NCBI GenBank assembly: GCA_946557105.1
Contig: CAMNSZ010000013.1
Location: 19,559-83,558 of the forward strand
Length of the DNA stretch: 64,000 nt
Direction of reading: 5' to 3'
DNA from: an uncultured Lachnospiraceae bacterium
Lineage (GTDB): Bacteria > Bacillota > Clostridia > Lachnospirales > Lachnospiraceae
Shown here: piece after piece, positions 9,082 to 17,145 of the stretch
Layout: the number at the start of each line of letters is the position of its first letter
Numbering within the stretch: position 1 is the stretch's first letter
The notes under the pieces: model-generated
What the model saw: the letters and a program-made list of their open reading frames with translations, nothing else
The model's database searches: none
Told to the model about the DNA's origin: nothing
Translations under genes and position numbers: made by a program

Positions 9082-9747
9082 TTAACGGATATCCTGTTCC
9101 CCCTGCGTTTTCCCGCCATCCTTCTGAGCGCCTGCCTTCCTTCCTTTGGCGGAACTGTCCTTGGCAAACTCGTCTATCATTTTCTCAATAATCAGCTTCT
9201 TCACATAGACGTCAAAGCTTAACAGACAGATAAAAGAAAATTCGCGCAGTAACTCCTTGTTCTCCTCCGGAGCATCCGTAAATGTCTTCTCCGCCTCCTT
9301 AAATTTCTCTATCACATCCGACTTGAGCTCCTCCACCTGCTTCTTTTCCATACTGAACACCTCTTTATAGATGCTCTCAAGATTAAACTCTTGACCATTT
9401 TGAAAGAACTGTTCGGTTATTGGCTTTAAAAGTGTCTGTATATCCGTTATAGACAAAAAACCCTTATAATAATAAATAAAAATCAATAAAAGAATATGTT
9501 CCTTAGTATATTTTTTCTTTATAGGGGATGGGAGCAAATCATTCTTCGCGTAATTATTAATCATTGTCTTAGTGAGTATCTTGTCGTCGCCCGGATAACG
9601 TGCCGTAGATTTCAGTCTGGTATCCATAAAGGTTGTGACCTGATCCATATACAAATCAATTCCCGGAATATCCTCCGGCTTAATGTATTCAATTCTCTCA
9701 AGACTCTCTAAAATACTATTTAATAAATTTTCCGTATTAATTTTCAT
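9082..9747 (-). CDS. DUF1836 domain protein
   Basis: A 221-residue protein with a DUF1836 domain over roughly residues 25-165. Family features seen are LKSTARYPGDDKILTKTMINNYAKNDLLPSP and KKYTKEHILLLIFIYYYKGFLSITDIQTLL. The first part resembles a MerR-like winged helix, so DNA binding is plausible but unproven. The last 25 residues are Lys/Gly-rich and likely disordered. DUF1836 genes are common in Clostridia and have no established function. Confidence 0.88.
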   Translation of the reverse strand: MKINTENLLNSILESLERIEYIKPEDIPGIDLYMDQVTTFMDTRLKSTARYPGDDKILTKTMINNYAKNDLLPSPIKKKYTKEHILLLIFIYYYKGFLSITDIQTLLKPITEQFFQNGQEFNLESIYKEVFSMEKKQVEELKSDVIEKFKEAEKTFTDAPEENKELLREFSFICLLSFDVYVKKLIIEKMIDEFAKDSSAKGRKAGAQKDGGKTQGEQDIR

Positions 9748-9852
9748 ACCTTCTCCATTCCGAAGTCTTTATCAAAAAAGTGCTTATGACATTCAGTACA
9801 ATCTTATTATATAGTATTCAAAACTACATGGCAACTGTTTTCTTGTTTTCCC

Positions 9853-9881
9853 TTTACTTTACAACTTTAGTATGTTAAAAT
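9853..9881 (+). promoter_or_regulatory. predicted promoter of the TrpR-like gene
   Basis: TTTACT, a 17-base spacer and TAAAAT, ending 76 bases before the start codon. Confidence 0.5.
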
Positions 9882-9957
9882 ATGCATTATTAACACTATA
9901 AAATTTTACAGTATAAAAGCAGACAGGGAGCAATACGCTCCGGAACGGAGATTATGT

Positions 9958-10245
9958 ATGAATAAAAAAATTAAAACGGATGCCGTTGATTCCTTATTTG
10001 ATGCTGTCCTAAGCCTTGAGTCACGGGAGGAATGCTATAGTTTTTTCGAGGATTTATGCACTGTCAACGAATTGCTCTCCCTCTCCCAGCGCTTTGAGGT
10101 CGCCGCCATGCTCAAGGACCACAAAACCTATCTGGATATCGCAGAGAAAACCGGCGCTTCCACTGCCACAATCAGCCGAGTAAACCGCTCCCTCAATTAC
10201 GGGAACGACGGATATGATCTGGTGTTTAAGCGAATCGGCAAATAA
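9958..10245 (+). CDS. YerC/YecD family TrpR-related protein
   Basis: A 95-residue member of the Trp-repressor superfamily. Conserved features are FFEDLCTVNELLSLSQRFEVAAML followed by a helix-turn-helix, YLDIAEKTGASTATISRVNRSL, which ends with the family GxDGYDLVF motif. The size is normal for YerC. Targets of YerC proteins are not generally established, and no trp gene is near. The start is the second of two overlapping ATGs: the first (9954) meets a stop after three codons. Confidence 0.93.
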   Translation: MNKKIKTDAVDSLFDAVLSLESREECYSFFEDLCTVNELLSLSQRFEVAAMLKDHKTYLDIAEKTGASTATISRVNRSLNYGNDGYDLVFKRIGK

Positions 10246-10298
10246 AAAAGCACATCATGCCTTTGGACATTTTATCCGCAGGCATGATGTGCTTTTTT
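10244..10298. terminator. bidirectional terminator between convergent genes
   Basis: Arms 10244-10261 and 10281-10298 pair over 18 bases with six A at one end and six T at the other. The hairpin serves the TrpR-like gene and the bactofilin gene. Confidence 0.92.
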
Positions 10299-10323
10299 AT
10301 TTAGTATATTATTGACTAACATA

Positions 10324-10815
10324 TTATATAATATCGTCACTGTCCATCTGGGCTGTGAACTCCTCATGCTGTCCGCCGACATCCTCCACATCCTTCAATG
10401 CCTCAGCAATAGCAGCCTTTGCGGATTTCTTGCTTGCGCGAACAGCCTTGCTTTTCGTTTTTCTGTCCGGCACATTTTGGTTCATATCGCATCTGCCCTG
10501 AAAAACCGCATGCTCATCAATTACCACCATATTGGTAGTAATATCTCCCAGAACCTTTGCGGCAGACGCAAGCTCTATCTTATCGGGAGCGTCAATATTA
10601 CCTATTACTTCACCGCCCACAAGAATCGACTTTGCAAATATATTGCCAAGTATGCTGCCCGTTGCACCAATTATCAGGCTGCCGTCAACAGTCACATTCC
10701 CCCTAATGGTACCGTCAATTCTCGCCGAGCCCTCCGAGGAAAAATCACCTTCTATCTCGGTTCCTTTTCCCAATAATGTACCTATTCTGATTTCCTTATC
10801 TTTTTTGCTCAACAT
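10324..10815 (-). CDS. bactofilin (polymer-forming cytoskeletal protein)
   Basis: A 163-residue bactofilin. The central right-handed beta-helix repeats read GTEIEGDFSSEGSARIDGTIRGNV, GSLIIGATGSILGNI, SILVGGEVIGNI and IELASAAKVLGDI. Bactofilins form nucleotide-independent filaments that localise cell-wall or morphogenetic enzymes. The C-terminal 50 residues are Lys/Ala-rich then acidic and probably unstructured. The gene starts 14 bases after the M23-like gene, matching the well-known bactofilin/M23 pairing in other bacteria. Confidence 0.93.
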   Translation of the reverse strand: MLSKKDKEIRIGTLLGKGTEIEGDFSSEGSARIDGTIRGNVTVDGSLIIGATGSILGNIFAKSILVGGEVIGNIDAPDKIELASAAKVLGDITTNMVVIDEHAVFQGRCDMNQNVPDRKTKSKAVRASKKSAKAAIAEALKDVEDVGGQHEEFTAQMDSDDII

Positions 10816-10829
10816 AATCTTCTCCTCCC

Positions 10830-11546
10830 TTAACCGCTGATTACCAGCATATCCATAGGATTAATATAAGACTCATCCTTCATCATTTGATAGCCCAGCT
10901 TCGTATTGGACTCTCCTATCAGAAACAATGTTGTTCCCTGCACAACTGAATCTCCTTGATTTACTGAAGGCTCTCCCTGATTCCTGTAGATGGTTATATA
11001 GCCGTTACCATGGTCAACCCATACGTTATGCCCATATTCTACGTCATCATTTACGGCAATTACCTTTCCGCTGGCCGTAGCTACAACAGTGGTTCCCTGT
11101 GATGCCGTAAAAATACATATAGGCGCATCCTCTGTCGTTCCCTCTTCCATGGATGCAGAGCCTGTAAGCGGAAATTCTGTGGGGGTACTTTGCTTTTCCA
11201 GCTGTTCTGTCAGTTCTCTCTCGCTCTCAACTTTCTGATTCACTGTCTCACTTAATATCTGAATCTTACCGTTTAAGCTTTGTACTTCGGCTTCCAATCC
11301 CTCTTTCTCCTGCAGAAGTGCCTCCATAGCCTCAGCCTGCGCATTGTTTTTTTCAACAGCCGCTTCCCAGATTTTTTCCTCATAGGCAAGATAGCCTATC
11401 ATGGCTCCGATTATCACACACAAGACGATAATAATCGTTTCCCAAATCCATGGCCTGACTCTATACTGCTTTACATTTGCGTCAACTGCATCGGATGTAA
11501 CAATCAATACATGATTTGTTTTACGCTTATGTTTTTTACGTTGCAT
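10830..11546 (-). CDS. degenerate LytM/M23 domain membrane protein
   Basis: A 238-residue protein: basic N-terminus, one membrane helix (about 33-55), a coiled coil (about 62-115), then an M23/LytM fold. The fold is recognised by SQGTTVVATASGKVIAV, YGHNVWVDHGNGYITIY, VVQGTTLFLIG and INPMD. The zinc ligands are absent: the expected HxxxD is replaced by ICIFTA, the YAHL His is missing (YRNQ), and the HLHFE motif reads LGYQMM. It should be a scaffold rather than an endopeptidase, comparable to SpoIIQ-like degenerate LytM proteins. GGAGGTGAT sits just before the start codon. It is cotranscribed with bactofilin. Confidence 0.88.
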   Translation of the reverse strand: MQRKKHKRKTNHVLIVTSDAVDANVKQYRVRPWIWETIIIVLCVIIGAMIGYLAYEEKIWEAAVEKNNAQAEAMEALLQEKEGLEAEVQSLNGKIQILSETVNQKVESERELTEQLEKQSTPTEFPLTGSASMEEGTTEDAPICIFTASQGTTVVATASGKVIAVNDDVEYGHNVWVDHGNGYITIYRNQGEPSVNQGDSVVQGTTLFLIGESNTKLGYQMMKDESYINPMDMLVISG

Positions 11547-11574
11547 AAAGAAATCACCTCCGGTAAACTACATC

Positions 11575-11603
11575 ATTTTACCACAGGTAACTCCTTTCAG
11601 CAA
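11575..11603 (-). promoter_or_regulatory. predicted promoter of the M23-like/bactofilin operon
   Basis: On the minus strand TTGCTG, 17 bases, TAAAAT. The -10 lies about 28 bases before the start codon. Confidence 0.45.
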
Positions 11604-11713
11604 CGTCGTGTTAATATTTTTGTAACATTTCTCCAACAAATTTCTTAACTTTTTATTAATATGCCTAAAAGTAGACGTTCTTTTTGTCTATATGTACCAA
11701 TTTTTAAGGTACT

Positions 11714-12763
11714 TTAAACCTCCAACGCCATATCCCCTTGTGCAATAATTCCCTTCTTTCTCATTAGCTCGGATACGAAAAGAGTCAATGCGGCGGGCAA
11801 AATGAAATGCATCAATGCAATTAACAAAAGTGCTATAACTGCGCTCGTTCCGTTTTCCGTCATGGAAGCGTAAGCGGCAAACTGCCCTACAAAACCTGCC
11901 GAACCCATACCCGAACCCACAGGAGTGCTAGTCATTCCCAGCGCTGCGGAAGCAATAGGACCCAATATCGCACTTGAGATAATCGCTGGCAGCCAGATAA
12001 CCGGCTTTTTAACAATATTAGGTACCTGCAGCATGGAGGTTCCCACTCCCTGAGCGACCAGACCGCCTAATTTATTTTCACGATAGCTTGCCACCGCAAA
12101 GCCTACCATGTTACAGCAGCAGCCCACTGTGGCCGCTCCCGCGGCTAATCCGCTTATACTCATGGAAACACCGATTGCAGCGGAGCTGATTGGCAATGTC
12201 AAAATCATCCCCATTAAAACCGACACAATAATACCTCCTATAATAGGATGCCTTTCAACGTTAAAATTCACCAGTTGTCCTAACCATGCCATAAATGCGG
12301 ATATAGGGGGGCCTGCTACAAAACCCACTACGGCGCCTGAAATAACGGATAAAAAGGGAGTTACAATAATATCAACCTTTGTCTTTCCTGCCACAAGCTT
12401 TCCTATTTTTATGGCAACAATTGCTGCAATAAAGGCTCCCAACGGCTCGCCGGGCTTTCCAAGGGCAAATGCCTCCATGGTATTCACTGCCGGAAACGCT
12501 CCTATCATACCCGCTACCGCGGCGGAAACCGTGACCAACGGACCCTGCTTAAACTTACAGGCAACGCCAACGCCTATTCCCGCTCCCGTAAGACTCTTAG
12601 CCACATTGCTTATCGCCGTCAGATAACTTCCTACCGTTCCGCCTATCAGACTTCCAATCTGAGCAATAATCGTACCGATTATCAGAGTCGAAAACAACCC
12701 CAACGCCATGCCGCTCAAACCGTCAATAAAAATTTCATTCAACCACTTTTTCATCTGTTTCAT
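11714..12763 (-). CDS. PfoR-like / PTS EIIC-like membrane protein (COG3641)
   Basis: A multi-pass membrane protein of 349 residues from ATG 12763. A GTG at 12805 would add 14 residues lacking family character. The sequence is almost wholly hydrophobic with Gly/Ala-rich helices, e.g. GLSGMALGLFSTLIIGTIIAQIG, GAGIGVGVACKFK, and VGCCCNMVGFAVASYRENKLGG. This matches the family named for the Clostridium perfringens perfringolysin regulator PfoR, which has an EIIC-like transporter fold. There are no EIIA/EIIB genes nearby and no phosphorylated Cys site, so transport of a PTS sugar is not supported. Confidence 0.85.
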   Translation of the reverse strand: MKQMKKWLNEIFIDGLSGMALGLFSTLIIGTIIAQIGSLIGGTVGSYLTAISNVAKSLTGAGIGVGVACKFKQGPLVTVSAAVAGMIGAFPAVNTMEAFALGKPGEPLGAFIAAIVAIKIGKLVAGKTKVDIIVTPFLSVISGAVVGFVAGPPISAFMAWLGQLVNFNVERHPIIGGIIVSVLMGMILTLPISSAAIGVSMSISGLAAGAATVGCCCNMVGFAVASYRENKLGGLVAQGVGTSMLQVPNIVKKPVIWLPAIISSAILGPIASAALGMTSTPVGSGMGSAGFVGQFAAYASMTENGTSAVIALLLIALMHFILPAALTLFVSELMRKKGIIAQGDMALEV

Positions 12764-12971
12764 ACTATGTAACCATACCTTTCTGCTGCTCGCAAACCTT
12801 CTCACCGCCGATTTGCATCTATTTTAGCCGACATGTATACTTGGCTGTCTTGTCAGCTGTCATATAATCTAACATATCTTATCTCAGAAGGCAAGCAAAT
12901 TCTTTTTATTTCGTATTTTAAAATATCTTCCACCACTATCTTCAACGCATAAACTAATTTTCTGACAACTC

Positions 12972-13000
12972 TTTACTTATACAAGACATTATGCTATTAT
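12972..13000 (+). promoter_or_regulatory. predicted promoter of the cold-shock gene, with long leader
   Basis: TTTACT, 17 bases, TATTAT. Transcription from here would give a leader of about 165 bases before the start codon, like cspA-type mRNAs. A GCCGAC/GTCGGC hairpin (about 13130-13158) lies just upstream of the GGAG site at 13164-13167, and a GCAGATT/AATCTGC pair sits further upstream. Confidence 0.5.
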
Positions 13001-13172
13001 GATGATGTTGCAAAATATGGCATGATTTTCAGACTGCTTTCTGCACGCAGATTTGTGCCGAAGCGTTGCGAATCTGCTTGATTGCACGTATAGGTTCCGG
13101 AAGGAATGATTCTTTTTTCAAAAATTATGCCGACGCCCAATTTGGCGGGTTGTCGGCGGAATGGAGATTATT

Positions 13173-13373
13173 ATGAACAAAGGTACAGTAAAATGGTTTA
13201 ACAACCAAAAGGGTTACGGTTTCATTTCCGATGAATCGGGCAATGACGTATTCGTTCATTTCTCAGGGCTTAATATGGAAGGCTTTAAGACCTTAGAAGA
13301 AGGCGCTTCTGTTGAATATGAGATAGTAAACGGTGAAAAGGGCCCTCAAGCCGTAAACGTAACCAAATTGTAG
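13173..13373 (+). CDS. cold-shock protein, CspA family
   Basis: A 66-residue single cold-shock domain RNA chaperone. RNP1 is KGYGFISD and RNP2 is VFVHFSG. The N-terminus [12 protein letters not shown] is the family start. I take ATG 13173, because an in-frame ATG at 13161 overlaps the GGAG ribosome site and would add four non-family residues. A monocistronic unit: own promoter with long leader and own terminator. Confidence 0.97.
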   Translation: MNKGTVKWFNNQKGYGFISDESGNDVFVHFSGLNMEGFKTLEEGASVEYEIVNGEKGPQAVNVTKL

Positions 13374-13380
13374 GATACCA

Positions 13381-13436
13381 AACTAAACCCCATGCAGCGC
13401 CGGCTATTCCGTCCGCAGAAGACATGGGGTTTAGTT
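13381..13436. terminator. bidirectional terminator between cold-shock gene and hisA
   Basis: A 14-bp perfect stem, AACTAAACCCCATG at 13381-13394 with its complement at 13423-13436, between two convergent genes. The T-tract is short (TTT), so efficiency is uncertain. Confidence 0.75.
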
Positions 13437-13447
13437 GATGCTCTACA

Positions 13448-14224
13448 TCAGCGTCTGCACAGGCTGACTACCTTCTCCCAGCCAAGTCTGCCGCCAAACA
13501 AATCCAAAGCGCTTCCTATCGTAACATTCAGTCTGCCGTTTCCCAGCTTCTTCAAAAGCTGCAAATCCTCATAGCTGTGTACCCCACCGGCATAGGTGAT
13601 GGGTTTTCCCCTCCAGCCTCCTAAAAGCACGGCCAGCTCCTCCTCTATTCCCTCGGCTTTTCCCTCTACATCCACTGCGTGAACCAAAAACTCATCACAA
13701 TATGAAGATAACCTGTCCAGTAAAGCATAATCCACAAGCTCCTCTGTAGTCCTTTGCCAGCGATCCGTCACCACCAGATAGCCCCGCTCCGTCTTTTTAC
13801 AGCTCATGTCCAAAACCAAATGTTCCCTGCCAACGGCTTTTACCAATTCCTCTAAGCGGTCATAGTGAATATGTCCGTCCTTAAACACATAAGAGGTCAC
13901 AATTACATGAGAAGCTCCCGCCTCTAAATATTGCTCTGCGTTTTCCGGCGTAATACCTCCTCCTACTTGAAGCCCTCTCGGATATACCGAAAGCGCTGAC
14001 AAAGCCTGCCGTTGTGTAGCGGCGTAATATTCGCTGTCCGTTCCATTCAATAAAATAATATGTCCGCCCCTTAAACCTGCGTCACGATATAAAGCGGCAT
14101 AAAAGGCGGCATCCTTTTTTGCCACATAATTCTCCAATGCGTGATTATCAATATCCCGCAGGCTTGCTCCCACAATCTGCTTTACCTTGCCGTTATGTAT
14201 ATCAATACATGGTCTGAATTCCAT
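13448..14224 (-). CDS. hisA: ProFAR isomerase HisA, eukaryotic (His6-like) type
   Basis: Phosphoribosylformimino-AICAR ribotide isomerase of histidine synthesis, 258 residues. It follows yeast His6 rather than bacterial HisA: RPCIDIHNGKVKQIVG, LQVGGGI, ASHVIVTSYVFKDGHI, LVLDMSCKK, WQRTTEE, EFLVHAVDVEGKAEGI, YAGGVHSYEDL and GSALDLFGG. The (beta-alpha)8 phosphate motifs and the catalytic Asp near the N-terminus are present. It stands alone between a cold-shock gene and a lipoprotein gene, outside any his operon. This gene type is known sporadically in Clostridia. Acquisition by transfer is inference. Confidence 0.9.
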   Translation of the reverse strand: MEFRPCIDIHNGKVKQIVGASLRDIDNHALENYVAKKDAAFYAALYRDAGLRGGHIILLNGTDSEYYAATQRQALSALSVYPRGLQVGGGITPENAEQYLEAGASHVIVTSYVFKDGHIHYDRLEELVKAVGREHLVLDMSCKKTERGYLVVTDRWQRTTEELVDYALLDRLSSYCDEFLVHAVDVEGKAEGIEEELAVLLGGWRGKPITYAGGVHSYEDLQLLKKLGNGRLNVTIGSALDLFGGRLGWEKVVSLCRR

Positions 14225-14525
14225 ATGCTGTCCCGCTTTCTAAATTTATTTAATTAATAGTAAATTAATAATATATGAATATGAATTATCTTACCTCTCT
14301 ATCTTATTACAATTTCTTACATTTTTCCATTAAAAATAATCATTTCAATTTGTATAAATTCAAAAAACTCTCACATACTACTAACAAGTCAGCAAAAGCA
14401 CCTGTAACCGTCTCGGCTTACTTTTTTGCTGAATAAATTTATAAGCTTGTGTCCGCGCAGCCCTCACAAGCTTTCATGTCCTTTCAAGGCTCATGTATTC
14501 AGGCTGCGCAGAAATGAGGAGAATT
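14225..14525. other. AT-rich intergenic region with a leader hairpin
   Basis: A 300-base divergent region between hisA and the lipoprotein gene. It contains a 9-bp hairpin, AAGCTTGTG with CACAAGCTT (about 14442-14474), ahead of the lipoprotein gene. That gene's ribosome site GAGGAG is at 14516-14521. The hairpin could be a leader stabiliser or attenuator. No gene is visible. Confidence 0.4.
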
Positions 14526-14999
14526 ATGAAAAAAGCAAAATCTTTTAAAAACGTAAGAAAGCTTCTGGTGCTTGGGCTTGTAATCGTCTACATGTGTATT
14601 GCAAGCGGATGTACCAATGACGACAACAACAGCAACAATTCCGGCAGTATGGCCGGAACTGGTGCCCAAAACGAAACCGGCACAAACAACAATACAGGAA
14701 ACACTGACAACGGAAATAATTCCGGCACCGTAAACGACAACAATACAAATTCCGGCACTACTAATAACGGTACTACCGACGGTACCGACCTCGGAACTAC
14801 AAACGGTGACAACGGAGGTTCGCTGTTAGACGATGCCGGTAATACCATAGGCGATATCGTAGATGATGCCGCAGACGGCGTTTCGGATATCACTAACGAT
14901 TTGGTCGGCGGAGATAACGGTACAGGCACCACCAATACCACAGGTACTACAGGTACCACAGGCGGCACCGGTAACGGCACCGGCACTACCGTTCAATAA
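14526..14999 (+). CDS. Asn/Thr/Gly-rich low-complexity lipoprotein
   Basis: A 157-residue secreted protein from ATG 14526, chosen because GAGGAG lies 4 bases upstream; the frame is open from 14493. A basic N-terminus and hydrophobic core lead to lipobox IASGC, so it should be a lipid-anchored surface protein. The mature part is dominated by N, T, G, S and D (NNSGT-type repeats). A short amphipathic block, DDAGNTIGDIVDDAADGVSDITNDLVGG, precedes a TTGTTG-repeat tail. I recognise no enzyme domain. The middle block resembles segments in clostridial lipoproteins, but its function is unknown. Confidence 0.8.
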   Translation: MKKAKSFKNVRKLLVLGLVIVYMCIASGCTNDDNNSNNSGSMAGTGAQNETGTNNNTGNTDNGNNSGTVNDNNTNSGTTNNGTTDGTDLGTTNGDNGGSLLDDAGNTIGDIVDDAADGVSDITNDLVGGDNGTGTTNTTGTTGTTGGTGNGTGTTVQ

Positions 15000-15017
15000 G
15001 CGAATTACAGACCCACT

Positions 15018-15054
15018 AAAAAAGGAAGCTTGCAATTCACTAAGCTTCCTTTTT
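15018..15054. terminator. bidirectional terminator between lipoprotein gene and dapB
   Basis: Arms 15018-15031 (AAAAAAGGAAGCTT) and 15042-15054 (AAGCTTCCTTTTT) flank a 10-base loop. Confidence 0.92.
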
Positions 15055-15091
15055 GTAATCCGATACTTCCCGCTATATTTGGAGCTCCGCG

Positions 15092-15856
15092 TTAAATACT
15101 CGCGTCTATAACATCCGCCATATTATACATACCGGCAGCTCTTCCTGCCAAAAACTTTGCAGCCTGCACCGCACCCTTGCCAAAGACGGCTTTTGAATAC
15201 GCTGTGTGTGAAAAGGTTATCACCTCGTCCGCGCCGGCAAAAATAACGTCATGGTCTCCTACAATGGTACCTCCGCGAACTGCGCTGATACCGATTTCCT
15301 TTACCGGCCTTTTTTCCCTTCTGGCACTTCTGTCATAGACATACTCATACTCATTGTTAAATTCCTCATTAATGGAGTCTGCCAGAGCAAGAGCGGTTCC
15401 ACTGGGGGCATCCACCTTTAAATTATGATGCTTTTCGACAATTTCCATATCAAAACCTGCCGGAGCCAAAACTCCCGCCGCCTCCTTCAGCATCTTAAGC
15501 AATAAATTTATTCCTAAAGACATATTCGCAGATTTAAGAATTGCAATTTTCTTTGACGCTTCCTCCACCTTTTTTAACTGCTCCTCGCTTAAGCCTGTTG
15601 TACAAAGCACACAAGGAAGACCCTTCGCCACACAATAATCCAACATTTTATCCACTGCCGCCGCCGCCGAAAAATCAATCAGACAGTCCGCCTCCACGTC
15701 ACAATTATCGATATCGGTAAATACCGGATAGGGATTATGCCCCTCGTCTCTGGCGTCAATTCCGGCTGCCATGTCCGTTCCCTCGTCGGCAGCTATCAGC
15801 CCGCTGATAACCTGACCCATTTTGCCGTTACACCCGTGCATTATGATTCTAACCAT
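15092..15856 (-). CDS. dapB: 4-hydroxy-tetrahydrodipicolinate reductase
   Basis: Second enzyme of the lysine/diaminopimelate branch, 254 residues. I start at MVRIIMHGCNGKMGQ (15856), because the 16 extra residues of the longer frame lie outside the family and a GAGG site precedes this ATG. Seen are the nucleotide-binding HGCNGKMG, the CTTGLSEEQL region, the catalytic EKHHNLKVDAPSGTAL motif (His-His and the Lys), and VRGGTIVGDHDVIFAG. It follows dapA by about 90 bases on the same strand. The pair also feeds dipicolinate for spores. Confidence 0.97.
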   Translation of the reverse strand: MVRIIMHGCNGKMGQVISGLIAADEGTDMAAGIDARDEGHNPYPVFTDIDNCDVEADCLIDFSAAAAVDKMLDYCVAKGLPCVLCTTGLSEEQLKKVEEASKKIAILKSANMSLGINLLLKMLKEAAGVLAPAGFDMEIVEKHHNLKVDAPSGTALALADSINEEFNNEYEYVYDRSARREKRPVKEIGISAVRGGTIVGDHDVIFAGADEVITFSHTAYSKAVFGKGAVQAAKFLAGRAAGMYNMADVIDASI

Positions 15857-15944
15857 TTTCCTCAGTCCTCTCCACCTGTAATTCCCTAGTGCTCTCCCAA
15901 GCAATTATACATTTTTACTTGTCGAATTTTATTGGCTTTATTTC

Positions 15945-16832
15945 TTATTTCAAAATGCCATATTGCTTCATGGCGCTTTGCAGCCTTTCTGCATTTTTCT
16001 CTTCCATCTCTGTCAGAGGCATACGAAGCGTTCCGTCTATCATACCCATAAATTGTAAAGCCCTCTTTACGGGAATAGGGTTGACCTCGCAAAACAGCGC
16101 GTTGCATAAATTAAGCGCCTCAAGCTGCAGCTTTCGGCTTCCCGCCACATCTCCCTCAAAAAACTTATTGCAAATCTCATGTGTCTGTCTCGGCGCTACA
16201 TTTGAAAGCACGGAAATAACTCCCAACCCGCCCAATGACAAAATAGGAAGAATCTGGTCGTCATTCCCGGAATAAATATCTACTACGTCTTCCCCGATAG
16301 CCGCAAGCTGTGCAATCTGACTGATATTACCGCTTGCTTCCTTTACCCCTACAATATTCTCCACATCCTTGCAAAGACGTACCACCGTCTCCGGCAAAAT
16401 ATTGCAGCCGGTACGGCTGGGCACATTATATAAAAGCACCGGTACCTTCACGGATTGCGCAACTGCTTTAAAATGCTGATAAAGTCCGTTCTGAGTTGCC
16501 TTATTATAATAGGGGCTTACCAACAATAACCCGTCTACCCCGTATTTTTCTGCCTCTTTTGAAAGATAAATTGCAGTCTGTGTACAGTTAGAACCGGTTC
16601 CTGCAATAACCGGGATTCTTCCTGCCACTATTTCTACACAATACCTGATAACCTCCAAATGCTCCTCATGTGTGAGAGTGGAAGCTTCACCGGTGGTTCC
16701 GCACACAATAATTGCGTCCGTGCCTCCCTCAATCTGGAATTCTACAAGCTTCTTAAACTGCTCGTAATCAACCTCTCCGTTTGTCTTCATAGGTGTGACA
16801 ATCGCTACACCCGCTCCTCTAAAAATTGACAT
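15945..16832 (-). CDS. dapA: 4-hydroxy-tetrahydrodipicolinate synthase
   Basis: Condenses pyruvate and aspartate semialdehyde. At 295 residues it is full length. Landmarks are GTTGEASTLT (about 45-54), the catalytic Tyr in YNVPSRTGCN, the Schiff-base Lys in VGVKEASGN, and YSGNDDQILP. The gene is preceded by a lysine riboswitch with a terminator. Expression of dapA-dapB should therefore fall when lysine is abundant. Confidence 0.98.
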   Translation of the reverse strand: MSIFRGAGVAIVTPMKTNGEVDYEQFKKLVEFQIEGGTDAIIVCGTTGEASTLTHEEHLEVIRYCVEIVAGRIPVIAGTGSNCTQTAIYLSKEAEKYGVDGLLLVSPYYNKATQNGLYQHFKAVAQSVKVPVLLYNVPSRTGCNILPETVVRLCKDVENIVGVKEASGNISQIAQLAAIGEDVVDIYSGNDDQILPILSLGGLGVISVLSNVAPRQTHEICNKFFEGDVAGSRKLQLEALNLCNALFCEVNPIPVKRALQFMGMIDGTLRMPLTEMEEKNAERLQSAMKQYGILK

Positions 16833-16876
16833 ATGCTTCCTCCATTTCTACGTTATTACCGTCCTACAATCAAAAA

Positions 16877-16899
16877 CGCCAGCGCATACGGCGCTGGCG
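16877..16899 (-). terminator. lysine-riboswitch expression-platform terminator
   Basis: On the minus strand a 9-bp stem CGCCAGCGC/GCGCTGGCG is followed by TTTTT, 45 bases before the dapA start. Confidence 0.93.
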
Positions 16900-16924
16900 A
16901 ACGATATACAAAATATATCCTCTT

Positions 16925-17088
16925 GATAGCACCCCATCTATTCCTAGATGACAGTCATATGGCTCTTAACCATATTCCCAAGATTTGATTCACAGGTCAT
17001 CTCCTCTTTCGGCGTGTTTCCCTTTCATTTCTCCTCTTCTGCGCCTGTCACATCAGAAAAACTACTCTTGAAATACGCAACCTCTATC
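16925..17088 (-). promoter_or_regulatory. lysine riboswitch (L box)
   Basis: The minus-strand leader carries the conserved lysine aptamer segments: GATAGAGGTTGCG with TTCAAGAGTA at the 5' side, GCCGAAAGAGGAGA centrally, GACTGTCAT later, and GGGGTGCTATC closing helix P1 (GATAG pairs with CTATC). It sits directly between a strong promoter and a terminator ahead of dapA. Lysine binding should favour the terminator. Confidence 0.94.
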
Positions 17089-17111
17089 TTCAATATGTTA
17101 ATTATGAATGT

Positions 17112-17140
17112 ATGATAGCATTTTCCTATCCGTATGTCAA
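17112..17140 (-). promoter_or_regulatory. sigma-A promoter of the dapA riboswitch leader
   Basis: On the minus strand TTGACA, 17 bases, TATCAT. Predicted start is near 17105, just ahead of the aptamer. Confidence 0.8.
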
Positions 17141-17145
17141 CGGGT

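Noticed and set aside
14588..14986. Minus-strand Val/Pro-rich frame opposite the low-complexity lipoprotein
   Set aside because: It is the antisense shadow of the Asn/Thr/Gly repeats.
16861..17100. T-box leader upstream of dapA
   Set aside because: No T-box AGGGTGGNACCGCG segment; the conserved blocks instead match the lysine aptamer.
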